A stretch of 64,000 bases of DNA from Pseudomonas deceptionensis (lineage in GTDB: Bacteria; Pseudomonadota; Gammaproteobacteria; Pseudomonadales; Pseudomonadaceae): NCBI RefSeq assembly GCF_900106095.1, contig NZ_FNUD01000002.1, positions 2,625,501 through 2,689,500 on the forward strand, in the 5' to 3' direction. The notes under the pieces are model-generated. The model was not told the origin of the DNA, did no database searches, and worked only from the letters and a program-made list of their open reading frames with translations. Within the stretch, counting starts at the first letter, position 1. Every line of letters begins with the position of its first letter. The position numbers were made by a program, and so were the translations under genes. Of this stretch, positions 15,899 to 25,252 are shown one piece after another.

Positions 15899-16660
15899 AT
15901 GAGCATGAGGTTTTCCGGGCAGGTTGCTGTGGTTACGGGGGCAGGGGCCGGCATTGGTCGGGCGACGGCTTTGGCATTTGCCGCCGAAGGCTTGAAAGTG
16001 GTTGTGGCCGATCTGGATGTGGCCAGTGGTGAGGCAACGGCTGAGCAGATCAGGGCGGCGGGCGGGACGGCCGTGTTTGTGCCGTGTGATGTGACACTTG
16101 AAGCCGATGTGGAGCAGTTGATGGGGCAGACCATTAACCTCTATGGCCGCCTCGACTATGCCTTCAACAATGCCGGAATCGAGATTGAGCATGGGCGCCT
16201 GGCCGACGGCACTCAGTCCGAGTTTGACGCAATCATGGGCGTAAACGTAAAGGGGGTCTGGTTATGCATGAAGTATCAGTTGCCGCTGATGTTGGCTCAG
16301 GGCGGCGGGGCGATCGTCAATACGGCGTCGGTTGCCGGCCTGGGAGCGGCACCGAAGATGAGCATTTATTCGGCGTCCAAGCATGCGGTGATTGGCTTGA
16401 CCAAATCGGCTGCCATTGAGTACGCCAAGAAGCACATCCGGGTGAATGCGGTGTGCCCGGGTGTAATTGATACCGATATGTTCCGCCGGGCCTATGAAGC
16501 CGATCCGAAAAAGGCCGAGTTCGCCGCAGCAATGCACCCGGTTGGTCGCATAGGCAAGGTCGAGGAAGTGGCCAGTGCGGTGCTGTTTTTGTGCTCGGAC
16601 GGTGCAGCCTTTACGACGGGGCATGCCTTGGCGGTAGATGGCGGGGCAATGGCTATCTGA
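15899..16660 (+). CDS. Short-chain dehydrogenase/reductase
   Basis: The 253-residue classical SDR has TGAGAGIGRA for the cofactor, NNAGIE, a catalytic Ser in NTASVAG, Tyr and Lys in YSASK, and VNAVCPGVIDTDM. A GAGGA ribosome site lies eight bases before the ATG at 15899. The substrate is unknown. It stands alone, divergent from the MDR reductase, and converges on the BenE-like gene across a short REP hairpin. Confidence 0.85.
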   Translation: MSMRFSGQVAVVTGAGAGIGRATALAFAAEGLKVVVADLDVASGEATAEQIRAAGGTAVFVPCDVTLEADVEQLMGQTINLYGRLDYAFNNAGIEIEHGRLADGTQSEFDAIMGVNVKGVWLCMKYQLPLMLAQGGGAIVNTASVAGLGAAPKMSIYSASKHAVIGLTKSAAIEYAKKHIRVNAVCPGVIDTDMFRRAYEADPKKAEFAAAMHPVGRIGKVEEVASAVLFLCSDGAAFTTGHALAVDGGAMAI

Positions 16661-16662
16661 TC

Positions 16663-16690
16663 TGTGGGAGCCGGCAGGCCAGCTCCCACA
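16663..16690. repeat. Single REP hairpin between convergent genes
   Basis: TGTGGGAG and CTCCCACA form an 8-bp stem around a 12-base centre. It is placed exactly between the ends of the SDR and transporter genes and may terminate both. Confidence 0.7.
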
Positions 16691-16704
16691 AGTGGTGCAC
16701 TAAT

Positions 16705-17898
16705 TCACTGGCGCGTTTTCCAGTTCAGGATCATCAGGGTCAGCACGCCGGCCACAATCCCCCAAAAGGCCGAGCCGACCGAGAACAGGGTCATGCCTGA
16801 TGCGGTGACCATAAAGGTAACCAGGGCCGCCTCACGCTCCCTGGTTTCGCTCATGGCGATGCTCAGGCCATTGATGATCGAGCCAAAAAGGGCCAGTGCA
16901 GCAATCGACAGCACCAGTTCTTTGGGCAAGGCCGCAAACAGCGCTGCGAGGGTGGCGCCAAAGACGCCGGCGATGCCATAGAAAATCCCGCACCACATGG
17001 CTGCGGTGTAACGTTTTTTTGGATCTTCGTGGGCATGCGGACCGGTGCAAATGGCGGCACTGATCGCGGCCAGGTTAATCCCGTGGGAGCCGAAAGGCGC
17101 GAGCAGCAACGAAGCCACGCCGGTGGTGGTGATCAGCGGCGAAGCCGGGACGTTATAGCCATCAGCCCGCAGTACGGCGATGCCCGGCATGTTTTGCGAG
17201 GTCATGGCGACCACGAACAGTGGAATGCCGATGCTGATGGTGGCAGCCAGCGAAAATGAAGGCGTGGTCCATACCGGGACGGCCACTTCCAGCGCGAAAC
17301 CGCTGAAGTCCAGTAGCCCGAGCAACCCCGAGATCAGGGTGCCAACCACCAGTGCCGCCAGTACCGCATAGCGTGGCGACAGGCGCTTGACGATCAAGTA
17401 GGTAAAAAACATGCCGATGACCAGGCCGGTGCGGTGCTGCGCGGCGACGAAGATTTCGCTGCCGATCTTGAACAGGATGCCTGCCAGCAATGCGGCAGCC
17501 AGGGATGACGGAATACGTTTGACCAGGCGCTCGAAGCTGCCGGTCATGCCGCAGATAATGACCAGCACTGCGCAGGTGATATAGGCGCCGATGGCCTCGC
17601 CGTAACTGACCCCGCCCAGGCTTGTAATCAGCAAGGCGGCGCCCGGTGTCGACCAGGCGATGGTGATCGGTGTGCGATAACGCAAGGACAAGCCTATGCT
17701 GCAAATGGCCATCCCGATCGACAATGCCCAGATCCACGAAGAGATTTGCCCGCTGGTGAGCCCTGCTGCCTGGCCGGCCTGAAACATCAGGACCAATGAA
17801 CTGGTGTAGCCGGTCATCATGGCAATGAAGCCTGCGACCACGGCCGAGGGGGAGGTGTCTGCCAGTGGGTGCAAGCGCGGCTGCGTGGCGTCGGTCAT
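16705..17898 (-). CDS. BenE-family (benzoate/H+ symporter-like) membrane transporter
   Basis: The 397-residue protein has about 12 hydrophobic segments and BenE signatures such as AWSTPGAALL, SQNMPGIAVLRADGY and GSHGINLAAISAAICTGP. AGGA precedes the ATG at 17898 at a slightly long distance. BenE proteins are related to the NCS2 nucleobase transporters. No benzoate catabolic gene is near; the divergent GntR gene and the xdh-guaD operon suggest a purine-related or aromatic heterocycle substrate, which is only inference. Confidence 0.85.
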   Translation of the reverse strand: MTDATQPRLHPLADTSPSAVVAGFIAMMTGYTSSLVLMFQAGQAAGLTSGQISSWIWALSIGMAICSIGLSLRYRTPITIAWSTPGAALLITSLGGVSYGEAIGAYITCAVLVIICGMTGSFERLVKRIPSSLAAALLAGILFKIGSEIFVAAQHRTGLVIGMFFTYLIVKRLSPRYAVLAALVVGTLISGLLGLLDFSGFALEVAVPVWTTPSFSLAATISIGIPLFVVAMTSQNMPGIAVLRADGYNVPASPLITTTGVASLLLAPFGSHGINLAAISAAICTGPHAHEDPKKRYTAAMWCGIFYGIAGVFGATLAALFAALPKELVLSIAALALFGSIINGLSIAMSETREREAALVTFMVTASGMTLFSVGSAFWGIVAGVLTLMILNWKTRQ

Positions 17899-18124
17899 GG
17901 AGCGGTATTCCTTGTTCTTGATTAGAGGTGGAGCAAGGTGCAAGCCTAAACGCAAATGTCATATTTCATTGCGATACAGCCGGGGGCGTAAATGACCGTA
18001 CAGTCGTACTGGCACTCTGGCTTGTGTACAATGCGCCTTGCTTTTTGCATTAATTCCCAGTCAGCGACGCCCGTTTACGTATTAACGGAACCTAATTCGC
18101 CGCCGCTTCCCCACACGAGTGCCC
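17899..18124. promoter_or_regulatory. Divergent promoter region of transporter and GntR gene
   Basis: About 225 bases separate the two divergent starts. CAGT-CGT-ACTG at 18001-18011 and TTGTGTACAATG at 18023-18034 are small inverted elements that could be operators for the adjacent GntR protein. No clear promoter hexamer pair was assigned. Confidence 0.35.
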
Positions 18125-18892
18125 ATGAACGAACAGTTGCAGCCTCTCAAGAAACAATCCCGCGCAGGCAAGGCCGGCCGCAGTGGAACCCAGGACGATA
18201 TCGTCTATGCGCATATTTTTGAGGCGATCCTCGAGCAGCGTCTGGCGCCTGGCACGAAGTTGAGTGAAGAGGCTCTGGGCGAAATCTTTGGGGTGAGCCG
18301 CACCATTATTCGTCGTGCCTTGTCACGCCTGGCCCATGAGGGGGTTGTGCTGTTGCGCCCCAATCGTGGCGCGGTGGTGGCGAGCCCGAGCGTCGAAGAA
18401 GCCCGCCAGGTATTTCTGGCCCGGCGTCTGGTTGAAAAAGCCATTACTGAATTGGCGGTGGTTCATGCCACGGCCGAAGATTTGGCGCAGTTGCGCAAGA
18501 TGGTGCAGGACGAGCGCGACAGTTTCTCGCGAGGCGATCGCGGTGCGGGTATCCGGTTGTCCGGCGAGTTCCACCTGAAATTGGCCGAGGCGGCAAAGAA
18601 TGCGCCCCTGATCAGCTTTCAGCGCAGTCTGGTGTCGCAAACGTCGTTGATTATCGCCCAGTACGAAAGCGGTAACCGCTCGCATTGTTCCTACGACGAA
18701 CATATGCAGCTGATCGATGCCATTGAGGCGCGTGATGCTGCCCAGGCCGTGCACCTGATGATGCACCACATGGATCATATCGACAGCAAGCTCAACCTCG
18801 ACGAAGAAAGCGCCTCGGATGACTTGCACGCCGTGTTCTCGCACTTGCTGCAAACCAAGGGCAAAGGCTCCCGGCCTGCTGCCAAGCTCTGA
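18125..18892 (+). CDS. GntR-family (FCD) transcriptional regulator, probably of purine catabolism
   Basis: The 255-residue regulator has an N-terminal winged helix (residues ~25-95, with LSEEALGEIFGVSRTIIRRALSRL split over helix-turn-helix) and an all-helical FCD ligand domain containing the metal-type residues in SGEFHLKLAEAA and DEHMQLIDAI. The ATG at 18125 is chosen over GTG 18119. It is divergent from the BenE-like transporter and convergent with the xdh-guaD operon, so control of one or both is likely. A regulator of this type holds the same place in P. aeruginosa. Confidence 0.87.
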   Translation: MNEQLQPLKKQSRAGKAGRSGTQDDIVYAHIFEAILEQRLAPGTKLSEEALGEIFGVSRTIIRRALSRLAHEGVVLLRPNRGAVVASPSVEEARQVFLARRLVEKAITELAVVHATAEDLAQLRKMVQDERDSFSRGDRGAGIRLSGEFHLKLAEAAKNAPLISFQRSLVSQTSLIIAQYESGNRSHCSYDEHMQLIDAIEARDAAQAVHLMMHHMDHIDSKLNLDEESASDDLHAVFSHLLQTKGKGSRPAAKL

Positions 18893-18897
18893 ACTAC

Positions 18898-19027
18898 CTG
18901 TAGCCGCTGACGAGCTTGGCGAGGCTGTGATCGGCGGCGCAGCCGTTGTAAAACCTGAATTCAAGGTCTGCCCGACACGCCAACTGCTTCGCAGCCCAAC
19001 GCAGCCTCGCTACGCTCCTCAGCGGCT
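18898..19027. repeat. Imperfect long inverted repeat of the TGTAGCCGCTG family
   Basis: CTGTAGCCGCTGACGAGC at the left and GCTCCTCAGCGGCTA at the right form an imperfect inverted pair with smaller repeats inside (CGAGGCTG / CGCAGCCTCG). It separates the converging GntR and guaD genes. The same terminal sequence recurs at 36718. Confidence 0.65.
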
Positions 19028-19045
19028 AAAGTATTAGCCATTTAC

Positions 19046-20344
19046 TCAGCGCTGATGCACCAGGTTGCCCGCTGCATAGGTCTGTTGCACAGTGCGATCG
19101 TCGCCCAGGGTCATCAATACAAACAACGTTTCAGCGATGTTTTTCGACTGCTTGAGGCGATAGCTCATCAGCGGTGTGGCGTTGTAATCGAGCACCAGGA
19201 AGTCCGCATCGCTACCCGGTTGCAAGTTACCGATCCGGTCTTCCAGTCGCAGCGCCCGAGCACCGCCCAGTGTTGCCAAGTACAGCGACTTGAACGGATC
19301 GAGGCGTGCGCCTTGCAGCTGCATGACCTTGTACGCTTCGTTCAGGGTGTTGAGCAGCGAGAAACTGGTGCCCGCACCGACGTCTGTGCCCAGTCCGACA
19401 TTGAGCTTGTGCTTCTCGGCCATCGGCAGGTTGAACAGGCCGCTGCCCAGGAACAGGTTTGACGTCGGGCAGAAGGCAACTGCCGAGCCCGTTTCCGCCA
19501 GCCGCGCACATTCCTCATCACACAGATGCACACCGTGGGCAAACACCGAACGTTCGCCTAGCAACTGGTAGTGGTCGTACACATCCAGATAGCCTTTACG
19601 CTCAGGGAACAGTGACTTAACCCACTCGATTTCCTGAAGGTTCTCGCTGATATGGGTGTGCAGATACACATCCGGGTATTCGCTCAGCAACTTGCCGGCC
19701 AGGGTCAATTGCTCCGGAGTGCTGGTGGGTGCGAAACGTGGGGTGACGGCGTAATGCAGCCGGCCTTTACCGTGCCAGCGCTCGATCAACGCCTTGCTCT
19801 CGCTGTAGCCTGTTTCGGCCGTGTCGGTCAGGTAGTCGGGCGCGTTGCGGTCCATCATCACTTTGCCGGCAATCAGGCGCAGGTCCAGCCGTTGTGCGGC
19901 TTCAAACAGGGCATCCACCGACTGCGGGTGCACGCTGCCAAACACCAGTGCGGTGGTGGTGCCGTTGCGCAGCAGTTCCTTGAGGAAAATATCGGCGACT
20001 TCATCGGCGTGGGCCTTGTCGGCGAACTGGTTTTCGCACGGGAACGTGTAAGTGTTGAGCCAGTCGAGTAGTTGTTCGCCGTAGGCACCAATCATTCCGG
20101 TCTGCGGAAAGTGGATGTGCGTGTCGATAAAACCGGGTGTGATCAGCGCATCCTTGTACTCGGTGACTTCTATGTCTGCGGCCAGTGTTGCGAGCAATTC
20201 GGTGGCCGGGCCAACCGCTTTGATCCGGCCGTTGTCGACTACCAGCAAGCCGTCTTCGAAATACTGATAGGAGGCCTCGATCCCGACTTCGGCAGGGTCG
20301 GCGATGCTGTGCAAAATGGCGGCGCGATAGGCTTTAGAGGTCAT
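19046..20344 (-). CDS. guaD: Guanine deaminase
   Basis: The 432-residue amidohydrolase converts guanine to xanthine. Zinc ligands are visible in DTHIHFPQTG, HTHISE, FAHGVHL and GLGTDVGAG. The SVHPQS and FPCENQF regions are typical of the guaD branch. The start lies eight bases after the xdhC stop, so it is the last gene of an xdhABC-guaD operon, and its product xanthine is the substrate of the upstream enzyme. The terminator region is an inverted repeat shared with the converging GntR gene. Confidence 0.95.
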   Translation of the reverse strand: MTSKAYRAAILHSIADPAEVGIEASYQYFEDGLLVVDNGRIKAVGPATELLATLAADIEVTEYKDALITPGFIDTHIHFPQTGMIGAYGEQLLDWLNTYTFPCENQFADKAHADEVADIFLKELLRNGTTTALVFGSVHPQSVDALFEAAQRLDLRLIAGKVMMDRNAPDYLTDTAETGYSESKALIERWHGKGRLHYAVTPRFAPTSTPEQLTLAGKLLSEYPDVYLHTHISENLQEIEWVKSLFPERKGYLDVYDHYQLLGERSVFAHGVHLCDEECARLAETGSAVAFCPTSNLFLGSGLFNLPMAEKHKLNVGLGTDVGAGTSFSLLNTLNEAYKVMQLQGARLDPFKSLYLATLGGARALRLEDRIGNLQPGSDADFLVLDYNATPLMSYRLKQSKNIAETLFVLMTLGDDRTVQQTYAAGNLVHQR

Positions 20345-20352
20345 GACAATTC

Positions 20353-21210
20353 TCAGTGTGTGGCATGGCTGCGTCGAGAAGACGGCAGCAATTGTTTAAT
20401 GGATTCAGATGAAGCAGGGTCGGCACAGGCTGTGTGCTGACCGAAGTGGGTGTTGTAGGTGGCAATAATTTCGCCTGCGATGGAAATCGCGATTTCGACA
20501 GGCAGTTTGCCTTTGACTTCGTTCAAGCCCATCGGGCAGCGCATGCGCTGCAAATGTGACGCACTGATACCCCGCTCACGCAGGCGATGTTCAAACTTCA
20601 CGCGTTTGGTTTTGGAACCAATCAAGCCGAAGTAGGTGAAATCGTTGCGTTTGAGCAGGGCCGCGCTAAGTTCCAGATCCAGGGCGTGATTATGCGTCAT
20701 GACGATGCAGTAGCAACCCGCAGGCAGTGCATCTATCTCGTCAACGGGCTCATCGGTAATGATTTTCTGCACCCCCGGGGGGATGAGCGCGGGGAATTCC
20801 TGTTCCCGCGAGTCGATCCAGCGTACGCGGCACGGCAGGCTGGCCAGCAAGGGTACCAGTGCCCGCGCCACATGGCCTGCACCAAAAACGGCGATATGCG
20901 CCTGCACCTGGCCCATGGGTTCGAACAGCAATACGGTCGCGCCGCCACAGCATTGACCCAGGCTGGCGCCGAGGCTGAAGCGCTGCAAGTGGGTGTCTTG
21001 CTTGCCGCTGCCGAGCATCTCGCGGGCAATCTGCATCGCCTTGTATTCCAGATGGCCGCCACCGATGGTGTCGAAGGTGTGCGCGGCACTGATGACCATC
21101 TTTGAGCCCGCATTGCGAGGGGTCGAGCCTTGTTCTTCGATGATGGTGACCAGCACGCAGGGTTCACCTTGCTGCTGCAACTCGGCCAGAGCGCTGATCC
21201 AGTTATTCAT
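20353..21210 (-). CDS. xdhC: Xanthine dehydrogenase accessory protein XdhC
   Basis: The 285-residue protein matches XdhC, which binds the molybdenum cofactor and passes the sulfurated form to XdhB. Motifs are EEQGSTPRNAGSKMV, TIGGGHLEYKA, GQCCGGATVLLFEP, and a C-terminal Rossmann domain with VFGAGHVARAL and LIGSKTKRV. The ATG at 21210 overlaps the end of xdhB by eight bases and has GGAG seven bases upstream. An upstream in-frame start at 21246 lies within xdhB. Confidence 0.94.
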   Translation of the reverse strand: MNNWISALAELQQQGEPCVLVTIIEEQGSTPRNAGSKMVISAAHTFDTIGGGHLEYKAMQIAREMLGSGKQDTHLQRFSLGASLGQCCGGATVLLFEPMGQVQAHIAVFGAGHVARALVPLLASLPCRVRWIDSREQEFPALIPPGVQKIITDEPVDEIDALPAGCYCIVMTHNHALDLELSAALLKRNDFTYFGLIGSKTKRVKFEHRLRERGISASHLQRMRCPMGLNEVKGKLPVEIAISIAGEIIATYNTHFGQHTACADPASSESIKQLLPSSRRSHATH

Positions 21211-23578
21211 GCTGATCTCCTGCCAGGCTTTTACGCATCTGCTCACAGCCCCAGAGCACCCGTTCCGGGGTGGCTGGCGCGTCGATGCCGGGCTGCACGC
21301 GATAGTCGGCCAGGCTTGCCACAGCGTCCTTGATCGCGCACCAGGCGGCGATACCGAGCATGAACGGCGGCTCGCCGACCGCTTTGGAATGGAACACCGT
21401 GTCTTCCGGGTTTTTACGGTTTTCCACCAGCGTGACGCGCAGGTCCAGTGGCATGTCCGCCACGGCCGGGATCTTGTAGCTGGCGGGGCCGTTGGTCATC
21501 AGCTTGCCTTTGGCATTCCACACCAGCTCTTCCATGGTCAGCCAGCCGGCGCCCTGAATATAGCCGCCTTCGACCTGACCGATATCGATGGCCGGGTTCA
21601 GCGAGGCGCCGACGTCGTGGAGGATGTCGGTGCGCAGCATTTTGTATTCGCCGGTCAGGGTGTCGACGATGACTTCAGCGCAGGCGGCTCCAAAGGCAAA
21701 GTAGTAGAACGGCCGACCGCGGGACTGGGTGCGGTCATAGAATATTTTCGGGGTTTTGTAGTAGCCGGTGCTCGACAGCGAAACCTGGCCGAAATACGCC
21801 TGCTGGATCAGGGTTTCAAAGCTGATGATCTGCTCGCCCACGCGGACCTGGCCATTGTGGAAGATCACCGCATGCGGCTCGACCTGATACTTGCCGGCCG
21901 CAAATTCGATCAGCCGTTGCTTGATGGTTTCGGCGGCATTCTGCGCGGCCTTGCCATTGAGGTCTGCACCGCTTGAGGCGGCGGTGGGCGAAGTGTTTGG
22001 CACTTTATCGGTGTTGGTGGCGGTGATCTGTACGCGACCGATTTCTACCTGGAACACCTCGGCCACCACTTGCGCGACCTTGATGTTCAAGCCCTGGCCC
22101 ATCTCGGTGCCGCCGTGGTTGAGATGGATGCTGCCATCGGTGTAAATGTGGATCAGCGCGCCGGCCTGGTTGAGGAAGCTGGCGGTAAAGGAAATACCGA
22201 ATTTGACCGGGGTCAGCGCCAGGCCTTTTTTCAGGATCGGGCTGGCGGCGTTGAATGCCTTGATCGCTTCCCGGCGCTCGGCGTATTGGCTGCTGGCCTC
22301 CAGGTCGGCGGTCATTTCCTGCAGCAGGTTGTGCTCCACCGTCTGGTAGTAGTGGGTCACGTTGCGCTCGGTTTTGCCGTAGTAGTTGGCCTTGCGCACC
22401 GCCAGCGGGTCCAGGCCCAGATGGCGGGCGATGCGGTCCATGACTTCTTCGATGGCGACCATGCCTTGCGGGCCGCCGAACCCCCGGTAGGCAGTGTTTG
22501 ACGCGGTATTGGTCTTGCAGCGGTAGCCATTGATTGTCGCGTCGCCCAGGTAGTACGCGTTGTCGGCATGGAACATGGCGCGGTCGACGATGGAGTTGGA
22601 CAAGTCCGGCGAGCAGCCGCAGTTCCCCGCCAGATCCAGTTGGATACCGTGCAATTGACCATTGGCATCGAAGCCGACGTCGTACTCGATATAGAACGGG
22701 TGTCGCTTGCCCGTCATCAGCATGTCTTCGACCCGTGGCAGGCGCATCTTGGCGGGTTGCCCGGTCAGGCGTGCCACCACTGCGCACATGCACGCGGGGC
22801 CGGCAGCCTGGGTTTCCTTACCGCCAAAGCCGCCACCCATGCGGCGCATGTCCACAACGATTTTGTTCATTGAGACGTCGAGTACTTCAGCCACCAGCTT
22901 TTGCACTTCGGTGGGGTTTTGCGTGGAGCAGTACACGATCATTCCGCCATCTTCGGTGGGCATTACGGAGGAGATCTGGGTTTCGAGATAGAAGTGCTCT
23001 TGCCCGCCAATGTGCAGGCTGCCTTGCAGCCGATGGGGTGCCCCGGCCAGCGCGCCGGTTGAGTCGCCGCGTTGATGGGTGTGTGTGTCGAGCACAAAGT
23101 GCTTGTTGCGCAGGGCCTGAACCACGTCGAGCACTGGCTCCAGGTCTTCGTATTCGATAATGGCGGCCATTGCCGCCTTGCGTGCGGTGTCCAGGTCGCA
23201 GGCAGCCACGGCCAATATGGCCTGGCCCACATACTCCACCTTGTCGATGGCCAGCAGCGGGTCGCCGGGCAGCAGCGGGCCGATGTCTTTGAGGCCGGGA
23301 ATATCCTCGTGGGTAATCACCAGACGCACGCCTTCAAAGGCAAGGCAGGGCGATGTATCGACGCTGATGATCCGGGCGTGGGCCCGATCGGACAAGCGTG
23401 CGAATAGATGCAGCTGGTTGGGGAATTCGAGTCGGTCATCGATGTACTGCGCTTCACCCGAGACGTGCTTCTCGGCGCTGTCATGCTTGACGCTGCGGCC
23501 CACGCCGGTCTTCAGATCCTGCTGGAAGAGGGCGGCCAGCTCGGCCTGGGTCGGCCCAATCTTGTGATGGTTAGACAT
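21203..23578 (-). CDS. xdhB: Xanthine dehydrogenase molybdopterin-binding subunit
   Basis: The 791-residue large subunit binds the molybdenum cofactor and oxidises hypoxanthine and xanthine. Visible family motifs are GRSVKHDSAEKHVSGEA near the N terminus, GGGFGGKET, YRGFGGPQGM, GGTEMGQGLN, and the catalytic Glu in KAVGEPPFMLG near the C terminus. It overlaps xdhA by eight bases upstream and xdhC by eight bases downstream, so the three are translationally coupled in the order A-B-C. Confidence 0.95.
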   Translation of the reverse strand: MSNHHKIGPTQAELAALFQQDLKTGVGRSVKHDSAEKHVSGEAQYIDDRLEFPNQLHLFARLSDRAHARIISVDTSPCLAFEGVRLVITHEDIPGLKDIGPLLPGDPLLAIDKVEYVGQAILAVAACDLDTARKAAMAAIIEYEDLEPVLDVVQALRNKHFVLDTHTHQRGDSTGALAGAPHRLQGSLHIGGQEHFYLETQISSVMPTEDGGMIVYCSTQNPTEVQKLVAEVLDVSMNKIVVDMRRMGGGFGGKETQAAGPACMCAVVARLTGQPAKMRLPRVEDMLMTGKRHPFYIEYDVGFDANGQLHGIQLDLAGNCGCSPDLSNSIVDRAMFHADNAYYLGDATINGYRCKTNTASNTAYRGFGGPQGMVAIEEVMDRIARHLGLDPLAVRKANYYGKTERNVTHYYQTVEHNLLQEMTADLEASSQYAERREAIKAFNAASPILKKGLALTPVKFGISFTASFLNQAGALIHIYTDGSIHLNHGGTEMGQGLNIKVAQVVAEVFQVEIGRVQITATNTDKVPNTSPTAASSGADLNGKAAQNAAETIKQRLIEFAAGKYQVEPHAVIFHNGQVRVGEQIISFETLIQQAYFGQVSLSSTGYYKTPKIFYDRTQSRGRPFYYFAFGAACAEVIVDTLTGEYKMLRTDILHDVGASLNPAIDIGQVEGGYIQGAGWLTMEELVWNAKGKLMTNGPASYKIPAVADMPLDLRVTLVENRKNPEDTVFHSKAVGEPPFMLGIAAWCAIKDAVASLADYRVQPGIDAPATPERVLWGCEQMRKSLAGDQHE

Positions 23579-25028
23579 AAGCAGTTACCCGTGTCTCAAG
23601 ATGTGGCGTTTGCAGTTCGATGAAGTACTTGCGCAGCAGGTTTTGTGCACTCAAGAGGCGGTATTCCTTGCTGGCGCGAAAGTCCGACAGAGGGGTGAAG
23701 TCTTTGGCCAGGGCCGTGCAGGCAACCTCAATGGTGGCGCTGTTCCAGGGGGCGCCGAGCAGTGCGGCCTCGCAGGCGCCAGCGCGTTTGGAGATGGCCG
23801 CCATGCCGCCGAATGCCACGCGTGCCTGGGTGACTAGGCCGTTGTCGATACGCAGGTTGAAGGCTGCGCACACGGCGCTGATGTCGTCATCCAGGCGTTT
23901 GGAGATTTTATAGGCGCGAAATGAATGGGCCGCGTCAGAGCGGGGGACGGTGATCTTCTCGATAAATTCGCCTTCCTGGCGGGCCGTCACCCGGTAATCG
24001 ATGAAGTAGTCTTCAATCGCCAGCGTGCGGCGGGTCTGACCTTTGCGCAGAACCAGCTGTGCGCCGAGGGCAATCAGCAGCGGTGGTGAATCGCCAATCG
24101 GCGAAGCGTTGCCAATATTGCCGCCCAGGGTGCCTTGATTGCGGATCTGCAGCGAAGCGAATCGTTGCAGCAGCTCGCCGAAATCCGGGTATTCGGCCTT
24201 TAGTGTGCTGTAGGCGTCAGTCAGCGAAACTGCTGCGCCTATTTCAAGGCGATCGTCAAAGCGCTCGATACGCTTCATCTCGGCCACGTTGCCGACGTAG
24301 ATCATGACGGGCAATGGGCGGTGGAACTGGGTGACTTCCAGCGCGAGGTCGGTGCCGCCAGCCAGCAGGCGGGCCTGGGGTTGGGACTCATAAAGTTCGG
24401 CCAGGTCGCTGATAGTCAGGGGCAGCAGGCAGCGTTTGTCGCCGCTGTTCAGTTCGCCGGTCTGTGTGGGGGCTATGGCCTTTAGCAGGGTGATGGTTTC
24501 GGTCTGATGCGCATCAAACTGATCGTCCTGATGGGGGCTGCACACTTGCTCGGCGGCAGCCAGAATCGGCCGGTAGCCGGTGCAGCGGCACAGGTTGCCG
24601 GCCAGTGCTTCATGGGCCTGGTGGCTGTCAGGCTGGCCCGTGCAGTTCTTTTGCAGCGCGAACAGCGACATCACAAAGCCTGGTGTGCAGAAGCCGCACT
24701 GCGAGCCGTGGCAATCGACCATTGCCCGTTGCACGCTGTGCAGCTGGCCTTGATGCTTCAAGTCTTCGATGCTGATCAGTTGCTTGCCGTGCAACGCCGA
24801 AACAAAGGTCAGGCAAGAGTTGAGGCTGCGATAACGCAGCCGTTCAAGACCTTGATCGTCCGTGTGCAGTTCGCCTACCACCACTGTGCAGGCGCCGCAG
24901 TCACCGCTGGCACAACCTTCTTTGGTGCCGGGTTTGTGCAGGTGTTCACGCAAGTAGTTAAGCACGGTCAAATTCGGGTCCAGCGTGTGCTCGGTGCGCA
25001 GCGTCTGGTTGAGTAGGAACTGGATCAC
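23571..25028 (-). CDS. xdhA: Xanthine dehydrogenase small subunit (2x[2Fe-2S] and FAD)
   Basis: The 485-residue subunit starts with a plant-type [2Fe-2S] domain (CASGDCGAC, with Cys39, 44, 47 and Cys72). A second cluster domain follows (SQCGFCTPGF, LCRCTGYRPI). The C-terminal half is the FAD-binding domain (LLAGGTDLALEV, LGGNIGNASPIGDS). It passes electrons from the molybdenum site in XdhB to NAD+. The start is a GTG at 25028 with GAGG six bases upstream. It is the first gene of the purine operon and divergent from a GntR gene. Confidence 0.94.
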   Translation of the reverse strand: MIQFLLNQTLRTEHTLDPNLTVLNYLREHLHKPGTKEGCASGDCGACTVVVGELHTDDQGLERLRYRSLNSCLTFVSALHGKQLISIEDLKHQGQLHSVQRAMVDCHGSQCGFCTPGFVMSLFALQKNCTGQPDSHQAHEALAGNLCRCTGYRPILAAAEQVCSPHQDDQFDAHQTETITLLKAIAPTQTGELNSGDKRCLLPLTISDLAELYESQPQARLLAGGTDLALEVTQFHRPLPVMIYVGNVAEMKRIERFDDRLEIGAAVSLTDAYSTLKAEYPDFGELLQRFASLQIRNQGTLGGNIGNASPIGDSPPLLIALGAQLVLRKGQTRRTLAIEDYFIDYRVTARQEGEFIEKITVPRSDAAHSFRAYKISKRLDDDISAVCAAFNLRIDNGLVTQARVAFGGMAAISKRAGACEAALLGAPWNSATIEVACTALAKDFTPLSDFRASKEYRLLSAQNLLRKYFIELQTPHLETRVTAYV

Positions 25029-25252
25029 GGAAGGCCTCGCATAATCATTATTGTTGTAACGCGGGATGAGCTGAATCTAGCTAAAGCTGACCTCCGGGTC
25101 AAGAAATAGAGTTCGGTAATCCCAGTGATGTCTATCAAGGGGATTTATTTGCTTAAATCGTGCCATATTCCGCCTCTGGGGCTCTGCGCGAGCACACACC
25201 AAGTGCGTTACACTGCGCCGCTGGTAATGATCAAAGATTTTGAAGGTAAAAC
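25029..25252. promoter_or_regulatory. Divergent promoter region of xdhA and GntR gene
   Basis: The 224-base divergent gap must hold promoters for the xdh operon and the GntR-smc direction. A short inverted repeat ATAAT-C-ATTAT (25041-25051) lies just before xdhA. I could not assign promoter hexamers with confidence. Confidence 0.35.

Noticed and set aside
22005..22793. 262-codon frame within xdhB on the same strand, other frame
   Set aside because: Overlaps the molybdenum-binding core of xdhB; sequence is Arg/Gly/His-rich frame-shift translation, not a protein family.
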